A stretch of 64,000 nucleotides of DNA from positions 19,756,921-19,820,920 of the forward strand of contig NC_044554.1 in the NCBI RefSeq assembly GCF_007565055.1. The letters are read 5' to 3'. The stretch is from Rhinopithecus roxellana. Lineage: Eukaryota; Chordata; Mammalia; Primates; Cercopithecidae. The notes below the pieces were generated by a model, which did not search any database, had not been told where the DNA came from, and saw only the letters and a program-made list of their open reading frames with translations. Shown here one piece after another: positions 36,047-47,529 of the stretch (positions are counted from its first letter, which is position 1; every line of letters starts with the position of its first letter). Position numbers and translations under genes: made by a program.

Positions 36047-36197
36047 TTAGCCAGGCGTGGTGGTGCACACCCACAGTCCCAGCTACTTGGGAGGCTAAGG
36101 TAGATCACTTGAACTCAAGAAGTTGAGGCTGCAGTGAGCAGTGATTGCACAACTGAACTCCAGCCTGGGCAACAGGAGTGAAACCGTGTCAATTAAA
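35883..36197 (+). mobile_element. Alu with expanded middle A tract
   Basis: The A-rich linker between the Alu arms has grown to an uninterrupted run at 36000-36044. The 3' tail becomes a purine microsatellite. Confidence 0.9.
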
Positions 36198-36200
36198 AAA

Positions 36201-36353
36201 TAGAAGAAGAAGAGGAAGAGGAAGAGGAAGAGGAAGAGGAAGAGGAAGAAGAAGAAGAAGAAGAAGAAGAAGAAGAAGAAGAAGAAGAAGAAGAAGAAGA
36301 AGAAGAAGAAGAAGAAGAAGAAGAAGAAGAAAAAGAACAACAACAACAACAAC
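36201..36353 (+). repeat. Purine-only (GAA/GGA)n microsatellite ending in (CAA)n
   Basis: GAAGAGGAAGAGGAAGAGG repeats pass into about 28 GAA units, then AACAACAACAAC. Ser/Phe/Arg homopolymer frames here are artefacts. Confidence 0.96.
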
Positions 36354-36917
36354 TAATCCAGCTTGAATAACTCAGAGGAGGGATAGACTTGGTGGAGGCA
36401 ATAAATCGTGGGTTTTTTTTTTTTTTTTTTTTTGAAATGTTGAGTTTTATTTGTCTGTATATGTTTGAAGAGACAGTTAAGATATGCATGTAGGGATCAA
36501 GAGACTAACCTTGTCTAAAAAAAACGAAGCCATGAAAGACTTAACATTTCTCAGAATATATAGAATGAGAAGAGAAGATGGTCTAGTGAATATTTTTAGT
36601 AATACTAACATTTACACGATAATTAGGGAAGCTTGAGGAGAAGAAACATGAGATACAGGAGAAAAACCAGGAAAGTATGGCATTCTGGAAGTCAAGAGCA
36701 ATAAGGAAACTCTCTATGAGACCTCGGTAAATAATCATTGGCTAATTTGTTTATTAATTCACATTCATTCATTAAGTTTCTATTTTGTGTAAACAGCAGT
36801 TGGGGAAAAACCCATATCTGGTCTCTGATCTCAGGGAGTGTATAGTAATACGGAGAAATAAATATAAGTTGGAAAATTATTCACATAAATATCTCTTTGT
36901 AAACTTTAATAAGTAGT
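36354..36917. other. Intergenic, no gene seen
   Basis: Includes a T19 run at 36415-36433. Confidence 0.6.
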
Positions 36918-36930
36918 AAAGAGTAAAATT

Positions 36931-37222
36931 ATGGGCTAGATACAGTGGCTTATGCCTATAATCCCAGCATTTTGGGAGGCTGACAGGGAGAGATCACTTG
37001 AGGCCAGGAGTTCGAGACCAGCCTGGCCATTATGCCAAAACCCCATCTCTACTAAAAATACTAAAATTAGCTTGCCATGGTGGTGTGTGCGTGTGGTTCC
37101 AGCTACTCAGGAGAGTGAGGCACAAAAATCACTTTAATCCAGGAGGTAGAGGTTGCAGTAAAGCCAAGACTTCACTCCAGACTGGGTGACAGAACAAGAC
37201 TCTTCTTAAAAGAAAAAAAAAA
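36931..37222 (+). mobile_element. Alu
   Basis: Perfect 13-bp target duplication AAAGAGTAAAATT at 36918-36930 and 37223-37235. Confidence 0.93.
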
Positions 37223-37235
37223 AAAGAGTAAAATT

Positions 37236-38377
37236 TTGAAGACTTGTAGAAGCACATACAGGCAAATGAACTTCTATTCCTTGAAGTTTGAGAGCCCTGT
37301 CTTAAGAAGTGAATTCTAACCTAAGATTTAAAGAATGAGTAGGCGCCAACAGGGCTTGTAGGGCAGAGGACAGTCCTGGCAGATAATCCTGCAAGTGGAC
37401 TTTGATCCTGCAAAGGAACGAACACGTGACGTCAGGGCCACTTTCCCTGAGTACCTGCACTTCTGAAACTTTGTTTTAACCCAGGAATGATCTCAACTTC
37501 TAGGTGTTTTCAAAAGCAAAATTTAACTATTACTTTTAGGCAACCAGCTATGCAGGGAATGTAGACCTATATTGACAGTGATGTTGAAGTTTGGAACATT
37601 TCCATTTCAAGCTGAGAGGTCACTGTGGAAAATATGGACTCATTATTTATTAATTTATGAAATACTTTTTAATTCTCTTACATAGGTGAGACACTATGTG
37701 TATGAATGAATGCCACATTATTCCTTTAAAAATCACCTTTATTATTTTCGTTGTGAGTTTTGGGAGCTAACATATATTGGCCCATTTTATGTGTTCAATT
37801 CAGTGATGTTTGGTAACTTACCAAGCTTTTACATTGTTCTTTAATAAAATTTTTATACATTAATTCATTTTCCCTCCCTTGGATGACAAGAGATGATCTT
37901 CCAGGCTTAACAATGAAATTTTGCCCTTGTGAAATCTTTACTAGGGGCAACATTAGATATCTGGTTCTTTTCCCCAGGAATAAATAACACTTTTAAGCCT
38001 TCAATTTAAACCTAAAATGAAAAGGAAATCACAATTTTTAAACATAAAGGTCATATTTTAAATGTTCATTAAAAATCTTTTGCATACCATTCCTCTTCCT
38101 CTTTTGTTTTCTTTTAATAAGAGTTAAGACAAGCTTACTCTGGTATCAGTTTTCAAAATAAATTGCTGAGTCAGAAGCTGAGTTTATGTTGGTCTGTGAT
38201 CTGTGGTGGTTGTTTAATCTCTCTGTTCATGGGTAAGAAAAATTACCACCTAAAATAAACAACTATTTAATGTCTCACAGTGGATTGGTGCTCAAACTGG
38301 GATTTAAAATTAAGTCCTTAAACATAGCCCAGGCTTCCCTACAGTGACTATGTCACATGTCCCAGGAGGGAAAATAT
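37236..38377. other. Intergenic, no gene seen
   Basis: Unique-looking sequence. A GTGACGTCA CRE-like motif lies at about 37426. Confidence 0.5.
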
Positions 38378-38396
38378 AGTTCAGGGGAACTTTTTT

Positions 38397-38719
38397 TGTT
38401 TGTTTGTTTGTTTTTGTTTTGTTTTGTTTTGTTTTTTGAGACGGAGTCTTGCTCTGTCTCCGAGGCTGGAGTGCTGTGGCACAATCTCGGCTCACTGCAA
38501 GCTCTGCCTCCTAGGTTCACACCATTCTCCTGCCTCAGCCTCCCAAGAAGCTGGGACTACAGGCGCCTGCCACCACGCCTGGCTAATGTTTTGTATTTTT
38601 TAGTAGAGACGGGGTTTCACCATGTTAGCCAGGATGGTCTCCATCTCCTGACCTCGTGATCCACCCACCTCGGCCTCCCAAAGTGCTGGGATTACAGATG
38701 TGAGCCACCATGCCTGGCC
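38397..38719 (-). mobile_element. Alu
   Basis: Tail of (TTTTG)n. Target duplication TAGTTCAGGGGAACTTTTT (38378-38396) against TAGTTCAGGGAAACTTTTT (38720-38738). Confidence 0.94.
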
Positions 38720-38899
38720 TAGTTCAGGGAAACTTTTTGCCACAAATTCACAGTGAAATACCGGATTAGAGATTTGCTGTTGGAATCTAAGTTTAATGAA
38801 GACTTACAGTTGTGCAGAGTCCAAAATATAACTGCATATGTGCTTCCACTACTATTTTAAGGTAAAAAACATCTTAGGAAAAACATAGCAAAGCAGCAT

Positions 38900-39130
38900 C
38901 TCTGTGGCTTTAGATCATCAAGCAGTTGTAGGGGAGAAAAGCAGTATCTTTTCCTCATCTGTGACTAGGTTCAAGGCTGAAACCCTTATAACAAAAGACA
39001 GGGTAACAAGAGAAAGGCATGCAAATTTAGTACAAGATTTATGTGACACAGGAGTCTTCAGAAATTAAGACCCAAAGAAGCAGCGAAAACTGTGTGTTTT
39101 AATGCTTACATTGAGTGAAGGCTGGACAGT
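38900..39130. mobile_element. Older LTR-like repeat, left part
   Basis: Contains CTTATAACAAAAGACAGGG and GCATGCAAATTTAGTACAAG. It continues after the MSTB-like LTR (39505 on). Family unknown. Confidence 0.4.
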
Positions 39131-39499
39131 TGACATGGTTTGGCTGTGTCCCCACCCAGATCACATCTTGAATTGTAGCTCCCATAATCCCTGCGGTGTC
39201 ATGGGAAGGACCTGGTGGGAGGTAATTGAATCATGGGGGTGGGTTTTTCCCATGCTGTTCTTCTCCTGATAGTAAATAAGCCTCATGAGATCTGATGGCT
39301 GTATGAAGAGCAGTTCCCCTGCACATGCTCTCTTGCCTGCTGCCATGTAAGACATGCCTTTGCTCCTCCTTAACCTTCTGCCATGACTGTGAGGGCTCCC
39401 CGGCTATGTGGAACTGTGAGTCCATTAAACCTCTTTTTCTTTATAAATTACCCAGTCTTGGGTATTTCTTCATAGCAGTATGAAAAATGGACTAGTACA
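39131..39499 (+). mobile_element. MSTB-like MaLR solo LTR
   Basis: TGACATGGTTTGGCTGTGTC to GGACTAGTACA, 369 bp, with the perfect 5-bp target duplication ACAGT at 39126-39130 and 39500-39504. Confidence 0.9.
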
Positions 39500-39504
39500 A
39501 CAGT

Positions 39505-39800
39505 CATGTGGAAGTATGATTGAATGAAAGAGGGCATGATGTAATGGTAATAAGCAAGGGGGACGTTAGCAAGGCCTGTTCAAATTATTCTCGGTGTCTC
39601 TGTGTCTTTCTTTCTTTCCTTTTGGTGTAGAAAGTATCTCTCTAGAATGAGGACTTTCTGATCCTACTTTAAAGGAAGGTCAGAGAATTCTTTTATGGCC
39701 TGCTTCAGGGAAGAATGGTGAGAGAAAGTCAGAGAGACCTTCTTATTCAATCTGTCTTCTCAAATACCAAAGTGCTACATTTTGGGGTACATGTGCTGAC
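39505..39800. mobile_element. Older LTR-like repeat, right part
   Basis: Probable continuation of 38900-39130. Contains a TTTCTTTCTTTCC tract. No gene seen. Confidence 0.35.
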
Positions 39801-39897
39801 GCCGTCACAGTATCGTTTGTTCTTTTCTAAATATGAAAAGGAACACAATTGTGAAGATGAAATAAGCATTTGTGTCTTTTTTTTTATGCACTTTTAT

Positions 39898-40191
39898 TTA
39901 TTTTTTTTTAAGACAGGGTCTCTCTGTCTCCCAGACTGGAGTGTGGTGGCACCATCATAGCTTACTGTTACCTCAAACTCCTGGGCTCAAGCTATCCTCC
40001 CACCTCAGCCTCCCAAGTAGCTGAAGACAACAGGCACATTCCAACATGCTCTGCTAAGTTTTTGTATTTTTAATAGAGACAGTGTCTTACCATGTTGCCC
40101 AGGGTGGTCTGGAACTCCTGGGCCCATGCAGTCCTCCCGCCTCAGCCTCCCAAAGTGCTGGGATCACAGGTGTGTGCCATTGCACCTGGCC
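39898..40191 (-). mobile_element. Alu (J type)
   Basis: A diverged antisense Alu ending ATTGCACCTGGCCC. Confidence 0.9.
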
Positions 40192-42201
40192 CATGTACGT
40201 TTTTTTAATAAAATTCTCTGCTTTTTGTTTCCAAAAGTGTAGATGATTATGCTATTCTGCCACATGTGTCATTGTAGCACACACCATATGTGGGAATAAA
40301 AAAGTTAAGGGATTATTTCTTGAATAGAGGCTAAGCATTTGTGGATTCAGGTGGACTGACATACTCACAGACCTCTAACTCCTAGGGAAATGAAATTGTT
40401 TCTTTTGCAGGTAAGTTATCTCACCGACATTGTGCTTTATATAAATGTACACTTGTATACCAATATTTTATGTATAACAAAATATTCACTTTAAATGAAT
40501 AAGATGAGTATAGCCCAGATCATCTTTCTCTTTGGCATTCAGGATGGGGTGTTTTATATGACAGACTTTCTTATGCTAACTCTAAGTGCAATCATCTAGT
40601 TCTTTTCTCCCAGGTAAGGCTTTTAATGTATTCAATATACATATTCTCCATTACTTTTGATATTGTAATGCAATTAATACTTGATCATTTTTCTTTTTCA
40701 GAGGAGAAAACTTAGAGCAGTATACTTTGAAAAAAAAATTTTTCAATCACAGTTTGTGTGATTGGTTTTGTTCCAATCTGACCACTCTAGAAACTATAAA
40801 TGTCTTTCACATAAAATACTGGCTTTGCCTGTGTCTCATATATTATTCCTTATCTGAAAGCTGTAATAATTAGAAGGCCATTACTGTCCCCCATGAATTA
40901 AATTAGGGTCTTTTTATTTCCTTTTTCTTTCTTTTGACTCTATTTATTACTTAACTAGTGTGACAAATGTGGCTTAAAATAAAAATTGTGTCATTATTAA
41001 TGAAAAATGTGCTGGCCGCAGCAGTGGTGATAAAGAAAAATGTCATAGAGCATTCATTTTCCTCTTGATTTGGTGAAGTGGTCGTTGGGGAAAAGTTGTA
41101 ATAAACAGAATAATGGAATGGTTAATGTTTTAGCAGAATGGGATTTTACTTTGATTTGCTGAAAAGATATACATTAATAAGCAGTCAATTGATTACAACT
41201 CACAAAACACAGTTGTCAGGCATCAAATTATATTTCTCCTACTAGTCCCTGTGAGCAAATCAAGATTTTAAACACAATACAGATAAATTGAAAGACACAC
41301 TTTACAAAATTAATAATTACTTAGACTAAAATAGCAGTTAGAAAATGACCAAAAAAGTAACAAGATCGTGAAAAGAACTCTATATCTGTATAACACTCGA
41401 CAGATTCGGAGCAGCTTCAGTAGCTTCGTTAATCATAAACTTGACTAAAATGTTACATATTATGTTTTCAAAATGTTATCATATACTACTGAATTAAAGG
41501 CAAAAAATATACTATGATTCTTAACAGGATTTTATTAATTGTTTCACTAAAGTTATTGGTCATCTAGATGTATTGTTTTTAATAGTTGGAGGGACAAACC
41601 TGTGATGTAAGTGTGCCCCCATGTGGTTATAGATTGGTTTGTAAGAACGTCAGAAAGGCATTAATGGAAAGGGGGCTTCAATGGGTTATATTAATATTAT
41701 CTTGTTAATATTGACTCCATCCCAAGCAGAGAGTTGTTTCTCTTTTTCTAAGATAGAGGATTCTCAGTTTCTTCCATAATTCTTACAAACATACTATTTT
41801 TAGTAGTCATACATTTTAACCAATGTGTCTACTTCTAATTCTGAAGTGTATAACATAGTAAAGACACATAAATCAACACAAAAGATGTATTTTTCTTCAT
41901 GTCTAAAGTATTTGGTTAAGTCAAGCCTAAGTCATTCTCTGCAAGTGTTTAAAAATACATTTTGTAATTAAATAGGATGATATATCCAGTAGGAAATTTG
42001 TATTAGGACAGGCCTATGGCCTGAGAAAATAGTTTGCCCATTTATGTGATATTTTAATAAGACTATTATTAAGTCTATTATTAAGAGTATATTTGTTCAT
42101 AATTTTTTTAACCAACAGGATATTGGATATTCATAATCAATGTCGGCGATTCCACAGAATTTGAAACCCCTTTTCTGTACAGTATCTTTGTGGAGTTGAT
42201 T
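40192..42201. other. Intergenic, no gene seen
   Basis: 2 kb of repeat-poor, AT-rich sequence. No open frame or RNA gene recognised. Confidence 0.6.
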
Positions 42202-42210
42202 ACTTCCATA

Positions 42211-42237
42211 ACATGTGTGTGTGTATATGTGTGTGTA

Positions 42238-42273
<36 letters not shown>
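42211..42273 (+). repeat. (GT)n(AT)n microsatellite in an Alu tail
   Basis: GTGTGT runs followed by TATATATATATATAT, lying between the Alu T tract and its TSD, so it was born from the Alu A tail. Confidence 0.93.
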
Positions 42274-42291
<18 letters not shown>

Positions 42292-42580
42292 TTTTTGAGA
42301 CAGAGTCTCACTCGTTCACCCAGGCTTGAGTGCAGTGGCGCAATCTTGACTTACCGCAACCTCCACCCCCAGGGTTAAAGCGATTTTCCTGCCTCAGCCT
42401 CCTAAGTAGCTGGAATTACAGATGTGCGTCACCATGACCGACTAATGTTTTTGTATTTTTAGTAGAGACGGTGTTTTGCCGTATTGGCCAGGCTGGTCTG
42501 GAACTCCTGATCTCAGGTTATCTGACCACCTCAGCCCCCCAAAGTACTGGGATTGCACACGTGAGCCACCACTCCCAGCC
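42274..42580 (-). mobile_element. Alu
   Basis: Target duplication ACTTCCATA at 42202-42210 and 42581-42589, enclosing the microsatellite. Confidence 0.92.
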
Positions 42581-42589
42581 ACTTCCATA

Positions 42590-43364
42590 TTTTGACACAA
42601 AAGTAAATCTTTATTTAACTCTTTAGTCACTAGTCCAGGATGCAAAGCCTAACCTATTGGCCAGTTGATGCTTCTGGAAAATCACTGTGAGGGTTGGTTG
42701 GTAATGACCCCATTGTATACAAGCCCACATCTTGTTTCTGAGGTAGTGCAGTGTGTTGGCATTATAATCATGTTTGAGCGAGTTTGAGTGGCATTCATTT
42801 TGTTTGTTTGTTTGAGCATGTGACTGAGCGGCAACCACAAAAAGCAAGTGCACTGACTGCGCAGACAGAAGCCTGAGCTTCAGCTTGAAATGCATGTTTG
42901 CCTTTTAACCAACATCACTGTTCTCAGTGGACGTTTCTTCAGGGTAGAAGCAAACTTGTCCTTATTTTATTTTGTTATATTTAAAAACTAGCCCCAAATG
43001 CTGTGTTTCTATTCTAACTTTTTATATTAAACTTTTGAAAGTGAAAACTGAAATAATTAAATTTTAAAGGTTGCAATCATTAAAGAATTAATACAAACAT
43101 CTATTTAAGTTTTTTCTTTACTAAAAATTTTCTTTTCTTAATTAGAATTCATTGTTTAGCATGGCAATATTTGCAATGATGAAGACAACTTCTTTAAGTT
43201 AAATCATAATATTGGGAGGAATTTAACAGTTTTCTTTTTAAAAATAATAAGTCAAGATAAGTTCCATTTTCATTTTGGTCATTTAACATACTGTTTAGTG
43301 TTCTCAGGGAACAGTATTTTAGAAATAAATATTTATGCCTGTCACTTTGTGCACAGGGCAAAAT
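42590..43364. other. Intergenic, no gene seen
   Basis: 42620-42900 is GC-richer with an antisense 90-aa frame, unassigned. The rest is AT-rich. Confidence 0.5.
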
Positions 43365-43378
43365 GAGTTATGTACTTT

Positions 43379-43624
43379 GTTTGTTTGAGAAGGAGTCTCA
43401 CTTTGTCGCCAGGCTGGAGGGAGTGCAGTTGCATAATCTCTGCTCACTGCAAGCTCCACCTTCCAGGTTCAAGTGATTCTCCTGCCTCAGCCTCCCAAGC
43501 AGCTGGGACTATGGGCATGCACCACCACACCCAGCTAATTTTTGTATTTTTAGTAGATATGTGGTGGTTCACACCTGTAATCCCAGCACTTTGGGAGGCT
43601 GAGGTGGACAGATCACGAGGTCAA
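43379..43624 (-). mobile_element. Alu with inverted 5' end
   Basis: 43379-43555 is antisense Alu (tail to about Alu position 105). 43560-43624 is sense Alu (about positions 8-75). A single TSD, GAGTTATGTACTTT (43365-43378 and 43625-43638), encloses both, so this was one insertion event. Confidence 0.85.
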
Positions 43625-43638
43625 GAGTTATGTACTTT

Positions 43639-44359
43639 TGAAAGGCAAATTGAACCATTTCTGACCCCACCCTTTCCACCTACATTGTCTAAAAAGTGAA
43701 TCCTAAACTTAAGTCAGTAATATTTCAAATGATATATTTTCCTTCATGGAAGAGTCTCTTCACACTTACGGAAAAGAACAGGTTGAAGTAGAGTGGGAAG
43801 GGAGGAAAGACAAAGCAATGAATCAAATATAGTAATATTTATTTAAAATCTCATAGTATTGAACGTCTCCAACAAACTGTTGGATGGTTGTCATACAGAT
43901 GGTGATTCTCAGCTAGAAAACTTTATGGAATGCCTGAACTAAATGATTGCTCGTGCTTTTTTTCATGTGTGCTTGATATCTTGGAATTTCAAATTAATTT
44001 TTTAATATAATTTTAAAAATTTGACTGTATTTGTTGATAATTGCTTTGTGTTTTTGGGGAAAAAAGCCACAGGCACTTTAGTGAAGATTATTCAATGAGT
44101 TATGATTATCTTTATGTGTTTAGAAGGAAAACATGTCATAGAAAAATGAAGTAGCGACACTGAGAGACAGAATTATCTAAATCCACCTAAACCACAGATT
44201 GGCAAATTGTTTAACTTATATTCCCTGTAACTCACCTAGCTTATAAGAATTTAATTAAATATTTTTAAAGAGTCATTATAAATCTAATAAGCTGACCTAA
44301 TATTCTGACTATATATTATTTTCCAGAAGTATAGAAGGATAAATGATAGTGAGACATAC
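43639..44359. other. Intergenic, no gene seen
   Basis: AT-rich unique sequence. Confidence 0.6.
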
Positions 44360-44658
44360 TTTTTTTTTTTTTTTTTGAGATGGAGTCTCACTCTGTTGCC
44401 CATGCTGGAGTGCAGTGGCGTGATTTCAGTTCACCGCAACCTCCTGCCTCCAGAGTTCAAGTAATTCTCCTATATCAGCCTCCCGAGTAGCTGGGACTAC
44501 AGGTGCACACCACCACACCCAGCTAATTTTTGTATTTTTAGTAGAGACAGAGTTTCACCATATTGGCCAGGATGATCTTGATCTCTTGACCTCGTGATCC
44601 ACCAGCCTTGGCCTCCCAAAGTGCTGGGATTACAGACGTTAGCCACCGCACCTGGCCA
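44360..44658 (-). mobile_element. Alu
   Basis: Antisense full-length Alu with a 17-T tract. Left arm of an inverted Alu pair. Confidence 0.93.
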
Positions 44659-44686
44659 AGACATGTTTTAAAAGTATGTTTTGCAG

Positions 44687-44985
44687 GGCCAGGAACAGTG
44701 GCTCAAGCCTGTAATCCCAGCTCTTTGGAAGGCCGAGGTGGGTGCATCATTTGAGGTTAGGAGTTTGAGACCAGCCTAACCAACATAGTGAAACCTTGTC
44801 TCTACTAAAAATACAAAAACTAGCCAGGAGGCTGAGGCGAGAGAATCCTTTGAGCCTGGGAGGCAGACGTTTCAGTGAGCTGAGATTGGGCCACTGCTCT
44901 CCAGTCTGAGAGAGAAAGTGAGAACCTGTCTCAAAAAAAAAAAAAAAACAAACAAAACAAAAACAAACAAACAAAAAAACAAAGA
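44687..44985 (+). mobile_element. Alu with internal deletion
   Basis: Lacks about 35 bp at the start of the right arm (AACTAGCCAGGAGGCTGAGG). Target duplication ATGTTTTGCA at about 44677-44686 and 44986-44995. Confidence 0.92.
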
Positions 44986-44995
44986 ATGTTTTGCA

Positions 44996-45654
44996 AATGG
45001 TAGACAATTTATAAAAAGAAAAAAAATCACCTGTAATCTTCATAAATAATATGATTTACTTTCTAAAGCACCAACTTGGTTTTTTAAAAAGTAGACTTTG
45101 ACCATTAGGATAAAATATGATAGTTAGAATGGACCATACAGTACCAGTGGAGGAGCTCAACATTTATCTTCTAAAAATCTGCTTGTTATTCCTTCCCACT
45201 TCTTATTCACAAAACACAAAACATACGAGTGCTAAAACATTAAATTATTTTTATCTCTTGAAGTCCAGAGTTATCATCCCAAAGCCCATGTGGTCATCAG
45301 TTGTAATAATGTTCCATGCCAATCTGGAATAAAATGTGGGGAATTGGTGTTCCATTAAAAACTGTTATTCACTTATAAAGCCTCACATTGTGTATTTGAC
45401 CATACACTTCCCCCTCTATTCATCCAGGCTAGTGCAAAAAACACAAATTATTGAAATTTTCAACTCTAAGAGTAAATTCAGCATTAATGATTTTTTTTTA
45501 AAGAAACTAATGTAGGAGATAAAATTGAATATATTTATTTTGCAAATGTAATTTCCTATTAACAAAAAAGTGTATACAGAACATTTCACTTGCAGCTGCC
45601 TAACAGAGGGTAATTGACTAATAAATGTCTCATGCCCTTTTACAATAGTCTTTC
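44996..45654. other. Intergenic, no gene seen
   Basis: Unique sequence, about 0.5-1.1 kb downstream of the likely GNAT3 3' end. Confidence 0.6.
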
Positions 45655-45971
45655 CAGGCCAAGAGCCATGGCTCAAGCCTGTAATTCCAGGGCTTTGGGA
45701 GGCCAAGAAGAGAGGATCACCTGAGGCCAGGAGTTCAAGCCAGCCTGGGCAACATAGTGAGACACTGTTACTACAAAAAAAAAAAAAACTCACAAAAAAA
45801 CAAAAACTTAGCTGGGCATGGTGGCATGCACCTGTAGATCTAGTTACTCAGGAGGTTGTGGTGAGAGGATCACTTGAGCCGAGGAGTTAGAAGCCATAGT
45901 GAGCTATGATTGTGGCACTGTACTCCAGTCTGGGCAACACAAGGAGACCCTGTATCTTAAAAAAAAAAAAG
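45655..45971 (+). mobile_element. Alu (J type)
   Basis: A diverged dimeric Alu with long middle A-rich linker and A tail. Confidence 0.9.
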
Positions 45972-46098
45972 TATCTACAGTACTGGCATGGTTACATTAT
46001 CAACAAAAATGAATGCCTCTCAAAATCTGGCCAATGGAAATAATATTATTGCATATTTCTTCATTATTCTATGAGTAAGAATAGTCCACATGTAGAAG

Positions 46099-46104
46099 TT
46101 TATT
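46099..46104 (-). terminator. candidate GNAT3 poly(A) signal AATAAA
   Basis: It is a canonical hexamer on the minus strand (TTTATT on plus). No downstream GU-rich element was verified. Confidence 0.4.
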
Positions 46105-46397
46105 TCCAAGAAAATTCAGTGTCATTGATATGTACTCTTACAGTTACCAAAATATATCAGTTTTTAGACATAAGGACATCAAAGGCCCTCCCATTCCCCA
46201 TGTTCCAAAGAAATTTAAACTTATCCAGATACAGATGATAATACATAAACCTTTTTGTGGGAAAACTTTTTGCTTTACAATGCTAGTTATATGTCTAAAT
46301 AAGTTAATGTCTATTCAAACTAAACACATCACACAGCACCTTTTCTTTTATATTTTGAAAAGGATACATGAGCAAGAGTGGAAGAGAAAATGGTTGA
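46099..46397 (-). other. GNAT3: GNAT3 3' untranslated region (probable extent)
   Basis: This is AT-rich sequence after the GNAT3 stop codon. The first AATAAA seen on the minus strand is at 46104-46099, about 295 bases past the stop, so it is the best candidate poly(A) signal. The true 3' end is inferred, and longer isoforms cannot be excluded. Confidence 0.45.
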
Positions 46398-46588
46398 TTA
46401 GAAAAGCCCACAGTCTTTTAGATTCTCTTTGATTATTATATCTGTAACTGCATCAAACACAAACTTGACATTTTGGGTATCAGTAGCACAGGTCATGTGG
46501 GAATAAATTTCCTTATCTTCTTTTTTTAAATTCAGGTCTAGGAACTGGTTCTTGATGTAGTTTCCTGCATCTTCAAATGTATTTGGCC
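46398..46588 (-). CDS. GNAT3: GNAT3 terminal coding exon 8
   Basis: The exon encodes residues 292-354 and the TAA stop (minus strand, ending at 46398). The acceptor reads TTTAACAAG/GG. The phase joins cleanly to exon 7, regenerating Gly292. It contains the TCAT motif (324-327), which contacts the guanine base, and the alpha-5 helix. The last residues, [13 protein letters not shown], form the receptor-contact tail. Cys351, fourth from the end, is the position ADP-ribosylated by pertussis toxin in the Gi/Gt family. This tail is identical in transducins, so the identification rests on the whole exon set. The reading frame is intact. Confidence 0.95.
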
Positions 46589-46872
46589 CTTGTTAAACAA
46601 AATATTTAAAGAGGTAACGATTAATCGTATGTTACAAAGAATAGACTATAAATAATATCAGTAAGTTTTAGGATTTTACTTTGATATACTAAGTATTGCA
46701 AAATCAAAAAGGCAAGGTTCAATTATCAGGGTGCTGGGAACCACGCTCACCCCATTGGGAGCTCCCGGTGGCTAAAAGTAAACTTTGCATCCAAAAAGCT
46801 CACAATACAGAAGAAATCCCAAAATATTTCTAAAACAAAGTGAGTGATACAAACTTACATATACATCAAATA

Positions 46873-46909
46873 CTGTGTGTGTGTTTGTGGGTGTGGGTGT
46901 GGGTGTTTT
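46873..46909 (+). repeat. GT/GGGTGT-rich simple repeat
   Basis: TGTGTGTGTGTTTGTGGGTG with GGGTGT repeats, in GNAT3 intron 7. Confidence 0.85.
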
Positions 46910-47529
46910 TATACACACTAAAAGAGAAAACGAATGGAAAAGGTAGATGAGTAGGGTACAGAAGGAGATGGTATTTGAGCTGGACTTTGAGAGGTACCTA
47001 CAACAGAGAAGAGAAAAGTAAGTGCAAGCAAAAAAGTGAAAGTGAGAATTGTACCGCTAGACTTGAGGGTAGGGTCAGGAAACAGATTGAGCTTTGAATA
47101 ATCTACTTTGATAGAAATGAAAGATTTTTGTAGAGGAATTGTAGGAAATCAAGTAGAATAGATGTTATGGGCTACATTATAGACTATGTTACTAACAAAA
47201 CAGGAGTTAGGATGAGATATAAAAGGCTATAGAGAGGTACTCTTGACTGATGTGTTATATAGCAGTAGTACGATGAAGGCTCTGCTTGAGAAACTTTAGT
47301 CCAATAGCAGGATGTACAATGAATCAGTTGAGAAAAGGCAGACATAAAACAAGTAGGCTAAAAAATACAGGACAACTAAAAATGACCTGTTGATGGGCTT
47401 TATAACAGAATGTGCTTCATGGGGACTTGACACAGGATAGAGCAGTAGCATAAAAACTTTCTGAAGAAATAAGGCTTTGTTTCCTACTTTATTGTAACTA
47501 GAAGCAAAATTCCATGAGGGACAAACTTT

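Noticed and set aside
36095..36489. Poly-Phe, poly-Ser and poly-Arg frames
   Set aside because: Translation of the GAA/GGA microsatellite.
42623..42895. GC-richer patch with a 90-aa antisense frame
   Set aside because: Could be an old repeat or regulatory DNA, but there is no evidence for a gene.
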